A stretch of DNA of 64,000 nt. It comes from Burkholderia sp. BCC0322. Its GTDB lineage: Bacteria; Pseudomonadota; Gammaproteobacteria; Burkholderiales; Burkholderiaceae. A program made the translations under genes and the position numbers. The stretch is taken from positions 186,001-250,000 of the forward strand of contig NZ_CADFDU010000004.1 of assembly GCF_902833045.1 (NCBI RefSeq), written 5' to 3'. The number at the start of each line of letters is the position of its first letter. Positions within the stretch are counted from its first letter, which is position 1. The notes beneath the pieces were generated by a model. The model made no database searches. It was given only the letters and a program-made list of their open reading frames with translations, and was not told where the DNA came from. Shown here in pieces: positions 51,462 to 59,925 of the stretch.

Positions 51462-52727
51462 TCAGCCTTGCGGCGCCGCCGGCTGGCCCATCTTCAGCGC
51501 CTTCACAGCACCACCGATGTCGATCAGGTTGCCACCCTGGCGGTTGAAGCCGACGAAACCAACCTGCCCCTTCAGCGTGTAGCGCGAGTCCGTCATGCGG
51601 AACATCGTGAGATCCATCACTTCGCGCACGATGTATTCGGAGTGGTCGCCGAACGTCAGCGGCTTGGCACCCGCCTCGGGCACGTCGTATTCCTGCACGA
51701 TCTTCACCGGTCGGCCGAGCAGACGATCCGGCGCACCACCCGGATTACCCTGCTCGTAGCCCGGCACGAAAATCGGCCGCTTCTGCTCGTCCTTGATCTT
51801 GCGAACGGCCTTCAGCATCTGGTCGTGCATGGCGTAGCCACAGCTCGGACGCACGCGATATGCCGGATCGACGCTGTGCTCGAGGTCGATCAGATCGTCG
51901 TAGGTGATCAGGTTCGGCGACGCAACAGTCACGCCAGTGCCCACGGCCGTGAGCAGCCCGACCGGCTGCTTGTTACCCGTGCCCTTCGCGAAATGCCGTG
52001 CGGTGATCCGACCGATGCGCGTCGTCAACAGACGAATGATGTAGCTTTCGAGGTCGAACATGCTGTCCTGCAGCAGCTCCATCGAGAGCGCGATCGACTT
52101 CGACGAGTAGCGGAACGCATCGAGCGACTTCGCGACGAACTTCGTATCGCTGTCGCTCGTTTCTCCGTTTTCGTCGACGATCTCGCCCTCTTCCGTCGTC
52201 GCGTCCGTACCCGGGAACGTCATCGACGCACCCGTCCCGGTCGACAGAACGGTAGCGATATCGCGAACGCCGCCAAAAGCCTTGAGCGCCTCCGACAGCC
52301 GGCGATAGAACTCCGGAGCGACGGTATAGCCGCCGGCCGCCGGATCACCGGTCGACATGGCGTTCTGGATATCCGGCGTCTGCCGCGCGAGCATGCGCGC
52401 ACGGTCCTCGTCGGTCAGCGCTAGCACGCCACGACGAAGGAACGTGCGGATCGCTCGCGACTCGCCTTCGTGCGCGCCGGGCGTCTTGACGTGTGCGTTG
52501 ATCAGCCCCTCGGGATTGCCGGCAAGCGCTTCCTCGGCGAGCCGGTTCATCAGCCCTTCATGACGCTTGATCTCGGCGCTCACACGATCCATCTCGGCGA
52601 GGCCTTCGTCGTACGCCTTTTGCTGATCGGCGCCCCACTTATCGCCCTGGTTGTTTTCCAGCAGCGCGTTCAGATTTTTCGCGAGTGCGTCGCGACGCTC
52701 CCGCAGTGCTTGAATTGCAATAGCCAT
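51462..52727 (-). CDS. Major capsid protein (HK97 fold)
   Basis: A 421-aa protein from the ATG at 52727 (GGAGA upstream). An N-terminal coiled-coil delta region (about 1-105) is presumably removed by the ClpP-like protease. The HK97 core follows (TVAPEFYRRLSEALKAFGGVRD; FRYSSKSIALSMELLQDSMFDLE; LGRPVKIVQEYDVP). Confidence 0.92.
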   Translation of the reverse strand: MAIAIQALRERRDALAKNLNALLENNQGDKWGADQQKAYDEGLAEMDRVSAEIKRHEGLMNRLAEEALAGNPEGLINAHVKTPGAHEGESRAIRTFLRRGVLALTDEDRARMLARQTPDIQNAMSTGDPAAGGYTVAPEFYRRLSEALKAFGGVRDIATVLSTGTGASMTFPGTDATTEEGEIVDENGETSDSDTKFVAKSLDAFRYSSKSIALSMELLQDSMFDLESYIIRLLTTRIGRITARHFAKGTGNKQPVGLLTAVGTGVTVASPNLITYDDLIDLEHSVDPAYRVRPSCGYAMHDQMLKAVRKIKDEQKRPIFVPGYEQGNPGGAPDRLLGRPVKIVQEYDVPEAGAKPLTFGDHSEYIVREVMDLTMFRMTDSRYTLKGQVGFVGFNRQGGNLIDIGGAVKALKMGQPAAPQG

Positions 52728-52743
52728 ACAGTCTCCATCGACA

Positions 52744-52776
52744 GAAAAAGAAAGGGCCGCCCTAAGGCAGCCCTTT
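52744..52776 (-). terminator. Intrinsic terminator upstream of the capsid gene
   Basis: AAAGGGC(C)GCC / GGC(A)GCCCTTT stem around 52751-52776, followed on the minus strand by CTTTTTC, between the protease stop and the capsid start. Confidence 0.7.
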
Positions 52777-52795
52777 GAATCGACGCGGGAACGCG

Positions 52796-53614
52796 TCACG
52801 AACGTTGTGCAAGTTCCAGCCTGCGCCGCATTGCATCCATGTCAGGCGCCGCGGCCGACGCCTGCGGAGGGGGCGCCGGCTCGGCAGGTTTCGAATCCGG
52901 CACCGGCGCAGGCGCCGATCCCGGCGGGGCGAACGCGACCGGCCCGCGCGGCGACGACTGCGCATGCGCGGCATTCGGCGCGCGGTCATACGCCGAGAGA
53001 TTCCACGCGGATGCCTGTGCATCCGCGCCAGCACCCGCGAGCCGATCAGCAAAGCCGCGTTGCACGGCTTCGTCGGATGACATCCACGTTTCAGCCGCCA
53101 TCCATGCGGAAATATCGTCCTCACTTTGCCCAGTCTCCTTCGCGTAGGTTCGCACCAGCGACGCGTCGACGGCGTCGAGCAGCTTTGCCGATTCACGCAG
53201 ATCGTCCGCATTTCCCATCGCGAACGTCCATGCGTTATGGATCATCACGAACGCGCCGTCCGTGATCTCAACCTCATCGGCGGCCAGCATCACGAAGCTG
53301 GCCGCGCTCGCGGCAACGCCGTCGACGTGCGCAATCACCCGCGCGGAATGACCGCGAATTGCCGTTTCCATCGCGCGCGCGGCAAACACGTCGCCGCCCG
53401 GGCTGTTGATCCGAAGGTGGATCGTGTCGGCCGTGATCCCGGCGAGCGCCTGCACGAACGACTGCGCGGAGACGCCGCCCCACCATTCGTCGGTCACAAT
53501 CACGTCGTAAAGGTAGACAGTCGCAACCGTGCCGTCGTCGCTCGCCTTCACGCTGAAGGCACGTGGCGCCGCACGGTTGTCATTCAGCAGCTGGAGGATT
53601 CGGTTTCGTCGCAT
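52796..53614 (-). CDS. Head maturation protease (ClpP-like)
   Basis: A 272-aa protein from the ATG at 53614, overlapping the portal by 35 nt. S14/ClpP-like domain with catalytic Ser103 (GVAASAASFVML) and His126 (MIHNAW), and INSPGGDVFAA. The Pro/Ala-rich C-terminal tail may act as scaffold. It trims the capsid N-terminus. Confidence 0.9.
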   Translation of the reverse strand: MRRNRILQLLNDNRAAPRAFSVKASDDGTVATVYLYDVIVTDEWWGGVSAQSFVQALAGITADTIHLRINSPGGDVFAARAMETAIRGHSARVIAHVDGVAASAASFVMLAADEVEITDGAFVMIHNAWTFAMGNADDLRESAKLLDAVDASLVRTYAKETGQSEDDISAWMAAETWMSSDEAVQRGFADRLAGAGADAQASAWNLSAYDRAPNAAHAQSSPRGPVAFAPPGSAPAPVPDSKPAEPAPPPQASAAAPDMDAMRRRLELAQRS

Positions 53615-54869
53615 CTTTTGTCCCTGAATTGAGTTTGTTGCCGTCCGGCACCGGCGGCATGTTGAACCGTCGCCGCACGTCGTTTTGCGACATCCAACCG
53701 GGCTCCCCTGCGCGGCCGAGTGCGATACGGAATGCCTCGAACATCGCCTTCGTGTCGCCGAGCTCGAGCGCCGTGTAATCGTGTTGAATCGAGCGCTTCG
53801 ACTTACGCACGACCTTGCGGCCGACCTCTTGTGCAATTTTTGTCAGGTGTCGGCCAAGCGTGTATTTCACGAAATGCTTCGCGAGCTGCTCGGCCGTTGT
53901 CCCGATCGTCGTTCCCTTGTCGCTCCGCCCGATCATGTGCGGCATCACTCCGAACACCGAGCAAATGTCGTCGTCGGTCAGCTTGCGGTTTTCAATTAGC
54001 TGCACGTCAGCAGCGGACATCGTGATTTGTTTGATGTCCATCCCTCCACCCAGCACGATCGGCGCAGTGCTGTTGTGCAACCCGCTGTATCGCTGTAACC
54101 ATTGCTTACGCAATAGCGCGATGTCTGCCTCGTCAAGCTTTTTATCGGCGCGGATAACCAGGTCAGGGCGAAGGTTCTCCGACAACATCGAATCGATCAG
54201 CTGGCCGGCCGATGACGATACGTTGACCGGACCACGCAACGCGCTGCGAATTTGCGACATGCCGCGTCGGCCATCGAAGCCCGGCCCAGGAACGTGGATC
54301 ATGTCGTCCTGATCGACCGTCTCGATAGCATGCGTTGCCGGATCGACGTAGCTGTATACCAACCGATCGTCGACGAGATCGGGCCAAACAGACAGCGGAT
54401 GCAAAGGCTCGATCCATTCGATTTTCGGCGACCATGGCGTGACGCGATGAATCCGCGACATCAGGTCGCCGTGCAGCAGCAGCCCCTGCACGCCGAACTC
54501 CCAACCGACGGCCGCCGACCATCGCGGATGCATCTGTTCGTTCAGCAGCTCCCAGTACTCCGATTCGACCGGGAGCACGCCATCCGGGCCGCGCATGTAT
54601 TCGACCAGCGGCGTCGCCGCGACGGCTCCACCGATAAGCGATACACACGAATAGACGGCCGCAACACTCATCGCGCCGCGCTCGCTCACCGCCCTGCCCG
54701 GCGTCTGCAGTCCCGTCATCCAGTCGAATGCGTCCGTCCCCGGAACAATCTCGCTGGTCGACACGACGGCTGCCTGTGCCCTGGCCGACTGCCGTTCCGC
54801 GTTCCACTGGTTCAAGATGCGTGACCCGCTCGCGTTCGTGCGCGGCGCACCGTTCGTTGCGTTCGTCAT
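53580..54869 (-). CDS. Portal protein (HK97 type)
   Basis: A 429-aa protein starting at the ATG at 54869, overlapping the terminase stop (ATGA). Phage_portal features: AVYSCVSLIGGAVAATPL, MIHVPGPGFDGRRGMS and the clip/stem LTDDDICSVFGVMPHMIG. The dodecameric DNA channel of the head. Confidence 0.92.
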   Translation of the reverse strand: MTNATNGAPRTNASGSRILNQWNAERQSARAQAAVVSTSEIVPGTDAFDWMTGLQTPGRAVSERGAMSVAAVYSCVSLIGGAVAATPLVEYMRGPDGVLPVESEYWELLNEQMHPRWSAAVGWEFGVQGLLLHGDLMSRIHRVTPWSPKIEWIEPLHPLSVWPDLVDDRLVYSYVDPATHAIETVDQDDMIHVPGPGFDGRRGMSQIRSALRGPVNVSSSAGQLIDSMLSENLRPDLVIRADKKLDEADIALLRKQWLQRYSGLHNSTAPIVLGGGMDIKQITMSAADVQLIENRKLTDDDICSVFGVMPHMIGRSDKGTTIGTTAEQLAKHFVKYTLGRHLTKIAQEVGRKVVRKSKRSIQHDYTALELGDTKAMFEAFRIALGRAGEPGWMSQNDVRRRFNMPPVPDGNKLNSGTKDATKPNPPAAE

Positions 54870-56725
54870 AGGATGTAGATTTCCGGAGCGGATTCGGGCT
54901 GATATGTCACAGCCCGAGTCGTTGCCATACACGCGGCGACGATCGGATCGATGCGCCCGTTCGGCCGCGATTTCTTCTTGTCGGGCCGGATGTTGTCGTT
55001 CGAATCAAGCATCAGCGTCACATTGCTCGCACACCACCGCATTACCGGATTTCCGCCATGTCGCATGCTGCCGCCGTACACCAACCGCTCGAGCTGCTTC
55101 GCACCCGGCGAGAGGCCCGACATGTTCTGTTGCACCTGAACCATTGGAATTTCTGCCTCAAGCAATTCGTTGACGATCTGCGTGGCGTTCCAGGGATCGA
55201 ATGCGATGTCCTGTACCTTGAATTTCTTGCACGCGCCGATGATCGTGTCGCGAATGATCGAGTAGTCGGTCACCGCTCCAGGCGTTACCGTCAGCCATCC
55301 AAGCTCGGCCCACTTCTTATACGGCGCTGCGTCGCTACCCTCCTGCGTGTTGACCTTCGCCTCCGGCGCGAAAATATGCGCGACCACATACCACTCGCCG
55401 TCCGGGCCGAGCTCTTCGACAATATCCCCGCCGTCGTCGTACGGAGGAAAGACGAGCACGAACGCGCTCAAATCCTGCGTACTCGCAAGGTCGAGTCCAC
55501 CGAAACACCGCCGGCCGGCGAGAATCGCGGGGTCGAACGGCGCACCGCATCGGTCCCACACCTGCATGTCGAACCAGCTCAAGGCACCATTGACCCAGAC
55601 GTTCAGGTCTTTGGTGAGAAAGTTGGCCTTCGCGCTCGGCAGCTCGGCTGCCTTCGTCGCCTGCGCACGCATGTACTCGACCGTCTTCGCACTACCCAGG
55701 CTCGGGTTTGCCTTGATCCAAACAGCCGGGTCGAACGGATCGTCGTCGTCATCAAGCGTGTAGATGTAGCCGAAAAAGCTATCGTCGATCTTCTCACCCC
55801 GCAGGATCATCACGAGATACATGCGAATCTCAGTGCAGATCCCGTCGAGGATGTAGCCGGCCGTCGTGATGGCTGAAATCAAAGGCTGGAGTCGCGCGCC
55901 GAGCGCCGACTCCATCACGTCCCAAACTTCCCGAGTCTTGTGCGCGTGCAGCTCGTCGACCATACAAACCGACGGGTTCAAACCGTCGAGCGATTCCGCG
56001 TTCGCCGGCAACGGCTTGAACACGCTGCTGCCGAACACGATCCGCTCTTGGTTGGTTCCGTCGTACACCTTGATCGATCGCGCCAGCCGTTTCGATCGCC
56101 GGCACCGACGCCGGTAGTTGTCGAGCGCCGGCTTGAACACGCTCATCGCCTGCTCGCGCGTCGTCGCAATCGTGTAGACCTCTGCGCCCTGCTCCCCATC
56201 CATCAGAAACAGGTAGTCGCCCTGACCCGCCTTCCACGTCGACTTACCGTTCTTGCGCGCGACCTCCTCGTATCCTGTGCGAAACCGGCGCAGGCCCGCA
56301 TCGACACGACGCCATCCGTACATGACCGCGGTCCAAAACCGCTGCCACGGATCGAGCACGAGCGCCTGACCGGCCAGCGCACCCTTGATGTGTAGGAATT
56401 GCTTCTCGATCCAATCGATAATGTGCGCTGCATGCGGCGCACTGAACACGATGCCGCGCGCGGGGCCGGCGATCAGATCGTCGTAATGGCGCTTTACCGC
56501 AAGAAACACGAACTCGCCGACGACGATGTCGCCTCGTAGCACGGGCAGGCCATACTCGACATCCCACCGATGCCGAACGGCGGGCGTTAGGCGGGCAAGC
56601 TCGTCGGTCTGGAGCGCGCGTGGTCGAGCAGCTGGTCGAACAGGTCGTCCTGCGGATTCGGATCTTCCATCTTCGATTTCGCGATCAGCATCGACGGAGT
56701 CGTCAGGCATGCTTCCGGTAGACAC
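54866..56725 (-). CDS. terL: Terminase large subunit
   Basis: A 619-aa protein. ATPase domain with Walker-A-like EEVARKNGKSTW and Walker B VCMVDELHAH, and a nuclease domain beginning FGGLDLASTQDLSAF with further Asp (DIAFDPWNA). Start is a GTG at 56725 or ATG at 56710; there is no later usable start, so it overlaps terS by at least 124 nt. Packages DNA at cos together with TerS and HNH. Confidence 0.92.
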   Translation of the reverse strand: MSTGSMPDDSVDADREIEDGRSESAGRPVRPAARPRALQTDELARLTPAVRHRWDVEYGLPVLRGDIVVGEFVFLAVKRHYDDLIAGPARGIVFSAPHAAHIIDWIEKQFLHIKGALAGQALVLDPWQRFWTAVMYGWRRVDAGLRRFRTGYEEVARKNGKSTWKAGQGDYLFLMDGEQGAEVYTIATTREQAMSVFKPALDNYRRRCRRSKRLARSIKVYDGTNQERIVFGSSVFKPLPANAESLDGLNPSVCMVDELHAHKTREVWDVMESALGARLQPLISAITTAGYILDGICTEIRMYLVMILRGEKIDDSFFGYIYTLDDDDDPFDPAVWIKANPSLGSAKTVEYMRAQATKAAELPSAKANFLTKDLNVWVNGALSWFDMQVWDRCGAPFDPAILAGRRCFGGLDLASTQDLSAFVLVFPPYDDGGDIVEELGPDGEWYVVAHIFAPEAKVNTQEGSDAAPYKKWAELGWLTVTPGAVTDYSIIRDTIIGACKKFKVQDIAFDPWNATQIVNELLEAEIPMVQVQQNMSGLSPGAKQLERLVYGGSMRHGGNPVMRWCASNVTLMLDSNDNIRPDKKKSRPNGRIDPIVAACMATTRAVTYQPESAPEIYIL

Positions 56726-57090
56726 TTGAGCAACCCCTCTTTCAGCGACTTTGCCGCGTAATAGAGTTGATGCGGCTGCGTATGACCGTTCGGCGTCTGC
56801 ACCATGAACGATCCGTGATTGATCTTCTCGAAGTCGCGTAGCTGCAGCTCGACCTTCACCCAGCGAACGAAGTCAAAGCAGACGATCGACAGCGCGACAC
56901 CGGCAGTGCGGTGCGGCACGCCCTCTGCGCGCAGCGCGAAGCAGAGGTAGTCCCACACCTTGCGGTGCGCAGACTCGAAATGCACCCCGGGCGGCGGCGG
57001 CGGCGATTCGATCGCCTTTCCAACGCCGCCGCCCGACGCGCGCGAATCGTCGGCACCGCCGACGTCGGCAAACGGTTGATTCGGACTCAT
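56587..57090 (-). CDS. terS: Terminase small subunit (P27 family)
   Basis: A 167-aa protein. Helical DNA-binding core (VWDYLCFALRAEGVPHRTAGVALSIVCFDF, LRDFEKINHGSFMVQTPNGHTQPHQLYY) with the conserved P27 motif, preceded by a Pro-rich linker. Confidence 0.87.
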   Translation of the reverse strand: MSPNQPFADVGGADDSRASGGGVGKAIESPPPPPGVHFESAHRKVWDYLCFALRAEGVPHRTAGVALSIVCFDFVRWVKVELQLRDFEKINHGSFMVQTPNGHTQPHQLYYAAKSLKEGLLKCLPEACLTTPSMLIAKSKMEDPNPQDDLFDQLLDHARSRPTSLPA

Positions 57091-57285
57091 GTGAGGCTTC
57101 CGGTAAGCGAGCCGACGAAAAACTCATCTCGCGTTGCGCGATCGGCTCTATGGGGCGGCTTTCTTAACCCCCCCCTCTTCAAAAAGTGGTCCGCGAAAAA
57201 ATGCGGCTGAACGTTCGGTCCCGAGCAAGGGGCCGAAAAATTAAAACCACCCCCCCTCGGTTTCGGGGCGGCGGCCCGCGCCGGA
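57091..57285. other. Probable cos/packaging region
   Basis: 195 bp between HNH and terS with an odd composition: C7 and C8 tracts, a CCGC-N8-GCGG dyad near 57195-57210, and A-rich blocks. In HNH-terS-terL cos phages the cohesive-end site lies here. The cut position cannot be read from sequence alone. Confidence 0.4.
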
Positions 57286-57654
57286 TCAGCGGCGACTGCG
57301 CCCACGCGCCGCTTCCGCCGACGTCTTTGCGTCGTGGCACGGTTTGCAGATCGACTGCAGATTGGTCAGCTCGTCGGTTCCGCCCTCGGCCTTCGACACG
57401 ATGTGGTCTACCGCAATAGCGCGAGCGATCCGGCCTTTCTTCCGACACGGCACGCAGAGCCCGTTGTCGCGCGCGAGCGCTTCACGCCGCAGCTTTGTCC
57501 AGTCCGATCCGTATCCGCGGGCGTGACGCGAGCCGCGCTGGCGATCCGATTGCCAACCGACCGCCTCACTCGCATGCTCGGCGCAGTAGCCCGGCGTCGC
57601 GACAAGTCGGCCACATCCGTAATGCCGACATTGCGTCGGCGCTTTCCTCGGCAT
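57286..57654 (-). CDS. HNH endonuclease of the packaging module
   Basis: A 122-aa protein from the ATG at 57654. Zn Cys pairs and the HNH motif VDHIVSKAEGGTDELTNLQSICKPCH at about residues 80-105. In HK97-like phages this nuclease is required for cos cleavage by terminase. Confidence 0.88.
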   Translation of the reverse strand: MPRKAPTQCRHYGCGRLVATPGYCAEHASEAVGWQSDRQRGSRHARGYGSDWTKLRREALARDNGLCVPCRKKGRIARAIAVDHIVSKAEGGTDELTNLQSICKPCHDAKTSAEAARGRSRR

Positions 57655-57683
57655 TACGCTCTCCAACTAAAGGTTCCCAGCCC

Positions 57684-58259
57684 CTATTTCTCGTCGTCCT
57701 TGACGGTGATGCGCGCCTGAACAGTCGATCGAAGTGGCGCGGCATTCTTACGGGCCGCTCGCAAACGCATGACAATCGCCGAAACGCAAACAACCCAATG
57801 TCGATGCGGATCGGAAATGTCGGCATTGAATCGCTTTGTACCCTCGAACACATCAGCATACGCGTGATGAGCCTTTACCCAACCGGCGATGTTGGTAACG
57901 CGGTCGCGATATGCATCATCAGTGAGCTTCGCGTGCTCAACTCGGTGCGCAAAATGGTTTCTCAGATCTCTGACCCAGTTGAGTCCCCTTGCGAAATCAT
58001 CGTCAATCAATCCGATCCGATGAGCCAAGGTGATACGCGAGGAAAAAGAGCCGAGAGGACGTTCGGGCTCGAACAATCGATCCTCTGCCTTGTTCGGTGA
58101 TGGCATTACCTTGAGCATCAACGCGAGCAACTCCTCGTCGGCAAGTGCCCCGCCAAGAATCACCGCAGATCGTTCGCTTTCATTGAGCAGCCACTGAAGA
58201 AATTCAGCGCTTCTCTCGACGCTTGGATCAGGCAATTTGTTCTTTTTATTTGACGCCAT
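57684..58259 (-). CDS. MltR-family protein (mannitol-repressor-like)
   Basis: A 191-aa protein from the ATG at 58259. It matches the MltR core: LLNESERSAVILGGALADEELLALML, PLGSFSSRITLAHRIGLIDDDFARGLNWVRDLRNHFAH. MltR proteins co-repress mtl operons but have no clear DNA-binding domain; their role in a phage is unknown. Not part of the conserved packaging set, so probably cargo. Confidence 0.75.
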   Translation of the reverse strand: MASNKKNKLPDPSVERSAEFLQWLLNESERSAVILGGALADEELLALMLKVMPSPNKAEDRLFEPERPLGSFSSRITLAHRIGLIDDDFARGLNWVRDLRNHFAHRVEHAKLTDDAYRDRVTNIAGWVKAHHAYADVFEGTKRFNADISDPHRHWVVCVSAIVMRLRAARKNAAPLRSTVQARITVKDDEK

Positions 58260-58308
58260 TAACGAACTCCCCGTCGCAGCTTCACAGCCGCTCGATGCCA
58301 ACATACGA

Positions 58309-58340
58309 AAAAGCCCCGACGCTTTCGCGATCGAGGCTTT
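58309..58340 (-). terminator. Possible terminator downstream of the late regulator
   Basis: AAAGCC(T)CGA ... TCGGGGCTTTTT on the minus strand, 90 bp after the stop at 58431. If real it is the first terminator the late transcript must pass. Confidence 0.5.
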
Positions 58341-58430
58341 GCGATTCTTCCGGGCGCCAGAGAGCCCGGGGAGTGCCCGAACTCTACTCAGCTTTCGCCG
58401 GATCAAATTGTGGATCGAAGTGTAGAACAG

Positions 58431-58829
58431 CTATTTCGAATTCGCAACATCAATCTGCATGCGCGTAATGACGTCGGCGATCCGCACGTGCTGACGCGCC
58501 GAATCGCTGAGCTGTTCCTCGATTGCCTTGCGTGCGTGCGACAGCGCGAAGTCGAACACTGAGTGTGGACGCACCTTGATTCCCAACCGCCGGCAAATCA
58601 TGGCGGGCCGTGCGTTCCACATGTAGTGCATGCGAAGTAGCTGCTTGTCGAGCGGCATCAACCAACGCCACGCCTTTTCGACCAACTCAGCGTCCGCAAC
58701 GTCCACGTCGCTCGCCACCGTCTTCCCCGCGGAATTCGGGAAATAGATGCTTGCCACAGTGCCGTCGGAATGGCCTTCACCGAAGCTGTACGCGCGCGCC
58801 CAATTTTGGAGTCGTTTTTCGATCGTCAT
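58431..58829 (-). CDS. Probable late-gene antiterminator/regulator (Q-type, sigma-r4-like)
   Basis: A 132-aa protein from the ATG at 58829; an upstream start at 58982 would overlap the replication gene by 143 nt. Begins MTIEKRLQNWARAYSFG, typical of short phage Q/ArpU/RinA-like late regulators. The C-terminal half is a sigma-region-4-like HTH (LDKQLLRMHYMWNARPAMICRRLGIKVRPHSVFDFALSHARKAI). It is the last early gene before the late operon, as Q is in lambda. Confidence 0.65.
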   Translation of the reverse strand: MTIEKRLQNWARAYSFGEGHSDGTVASIYFPNSAGKTVASDVDVADAELVEKAWRWLMPLDKQLLRMHYMWNARPAMICRRLGIKVRPHSVFDFALSHARKAIEEQLSDSARQHVRIADVITRMQIDVANSK

Positions 58830-58839
58830 AATTTCCCCG

Positions 58840-59919
58840 TCATTCTTCGTAAAAGCTGATGTGCTTTCGGCAATAGCCTCGGCGCGACGCGCCGGCACCG
58901 ATGAGAGTTGTTGCTGGATTCGTGCAGCGGCAACCGGCTTCGACGTGCGCACACTGGCGATCGTCAACGCCGGAAGATTCATGACTCACCACAGCGCCCG
59001 GCACCGAGGCTACGGCCTTCGATTCGAGCGCCGCGTTGCGACGGCGTCGCAATTCCTCCCAGTTTTTCCGAAGCCGTGCCGGGGACGTGATGACTCGCTT
59101 CCAGAACTTGTCGCGCATCGCATAGCCCACGAGCCGCGCCATCGCGTCGACCGTTCTGCCATCGCAGCGAATCATTGCCGCGACATCGCTCGCCCACTCG
59201 TCAAGGTTCGGTGCAGGAAATCCCGGATCGTCAGCACGCAGCCTGTCGAGCATCCACCGAGCGAACGAAAAATCTCCGTCACTCGGTTTTTCTCTCTGAT
59301 CGCCGCTACCTGTGCTAACCACTGTGGTTTGATAGAGAGAGGGTTTACTTGTATTTCTGTTTACTGGGTAGTTAGTTGGAACGTGGTGCCAGGAACTTTC
59401 TACCGAATCGACAGTTTCAGGGCCCCAATCGCCGTCACCGGGACCACGGACTACTGCCCCTGCCAGGTTGCTGGCACCTGGTGCCAGTGATTCACCGGAA
59501 TTACTGGCACGTGGTTCCGATCTGACTACTTTTTGAGCATCTTCGGCACCACGTTCCGGGCCGCCGACCGCCAACTCATCGTCGGCTGCGGCGAGATCGA
59601 GATCTATCGCATCCCGCTGCTGGAGCGCCACGTCCTCCGGAATGGACAGCCGATAGTGCGCATGCGCCCACTTCCGATCCGGCCGCCGCGAACGCCAACT
59701 CGTCAACCATCCGAGCTCAGCGGCGATGCCAAGGTGCTTCGTGACGGCACGAATGGATAGCGTCGCCTTCTCGGCGATCGTTTCGAGTGACGGCCAACAC
59801 GTGCCGTCCATTCCGCTCGAATATTCCGCCACGACGAACAGCACGAGCTTTGTCGTCGACGGCAGCGCACTGCACATCATTGCGCGGCGCCAGGAGTAAA
59901 AGGGAGATACAGTTCTCAT
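58840..59919 (-). CDS. Replication initiation protein (O-like, winged helix)
   Basis: Up to 359 aa; the true start may be Met14. N-terminal helix-turn-helix domain (STTKLVLFVVAEYSSGMDGTCWPSLETIAEKATLSIRAVTKHLGIAAELGWL), a Ser/Gly-rich linker that may hold origin repeats in its DNA, and a C-terminal helical domain, then a Cys/His-rich tail (CAHVEAGCRCTNPATT...RGYCRKH). It should bind the origin and load the adjacent DnaB helicase. Confidence 0.8.
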   Translation of the reverse strand: MRTVSPFYSWRRAMMCSALPSTTKLVLFVVAEYSSGMDGTCWPSLETIAEKATLSIRAVTKHLGIAAELGWLTSWRSRRPDRKWAHAHYRLSIPEDVALQQRDAIDLDLAAADDELAVGGPERGAEDAQKVVRSEPRASNSGESLAPGASNLAGAVVRGPGDGDWGPETVDSVESSWHHVPTNYPVNRNTSKPSLYQTTVVSTGSGDQREKPSDGDFSFARWMLDRLRADDPGFPAPNLDEWASDVAAMIRCDGRTVDAMARLVGYAMRDKFWKRVITSPARLRKNWEELRRRRNAALESKAVASVPGAVVSHESSGVDDRQCAHVEAGCRCTNPATTLIGAGASRRGYCRKHISFYEE

Positions 59920-59925
59920 ACGTGA

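Noticed and set aside
58830-58982. Upstream start of the Q-like regulator
   Set aside because: It would overlap the replication gene by 143 nt and adds 51 residues with no similarity.
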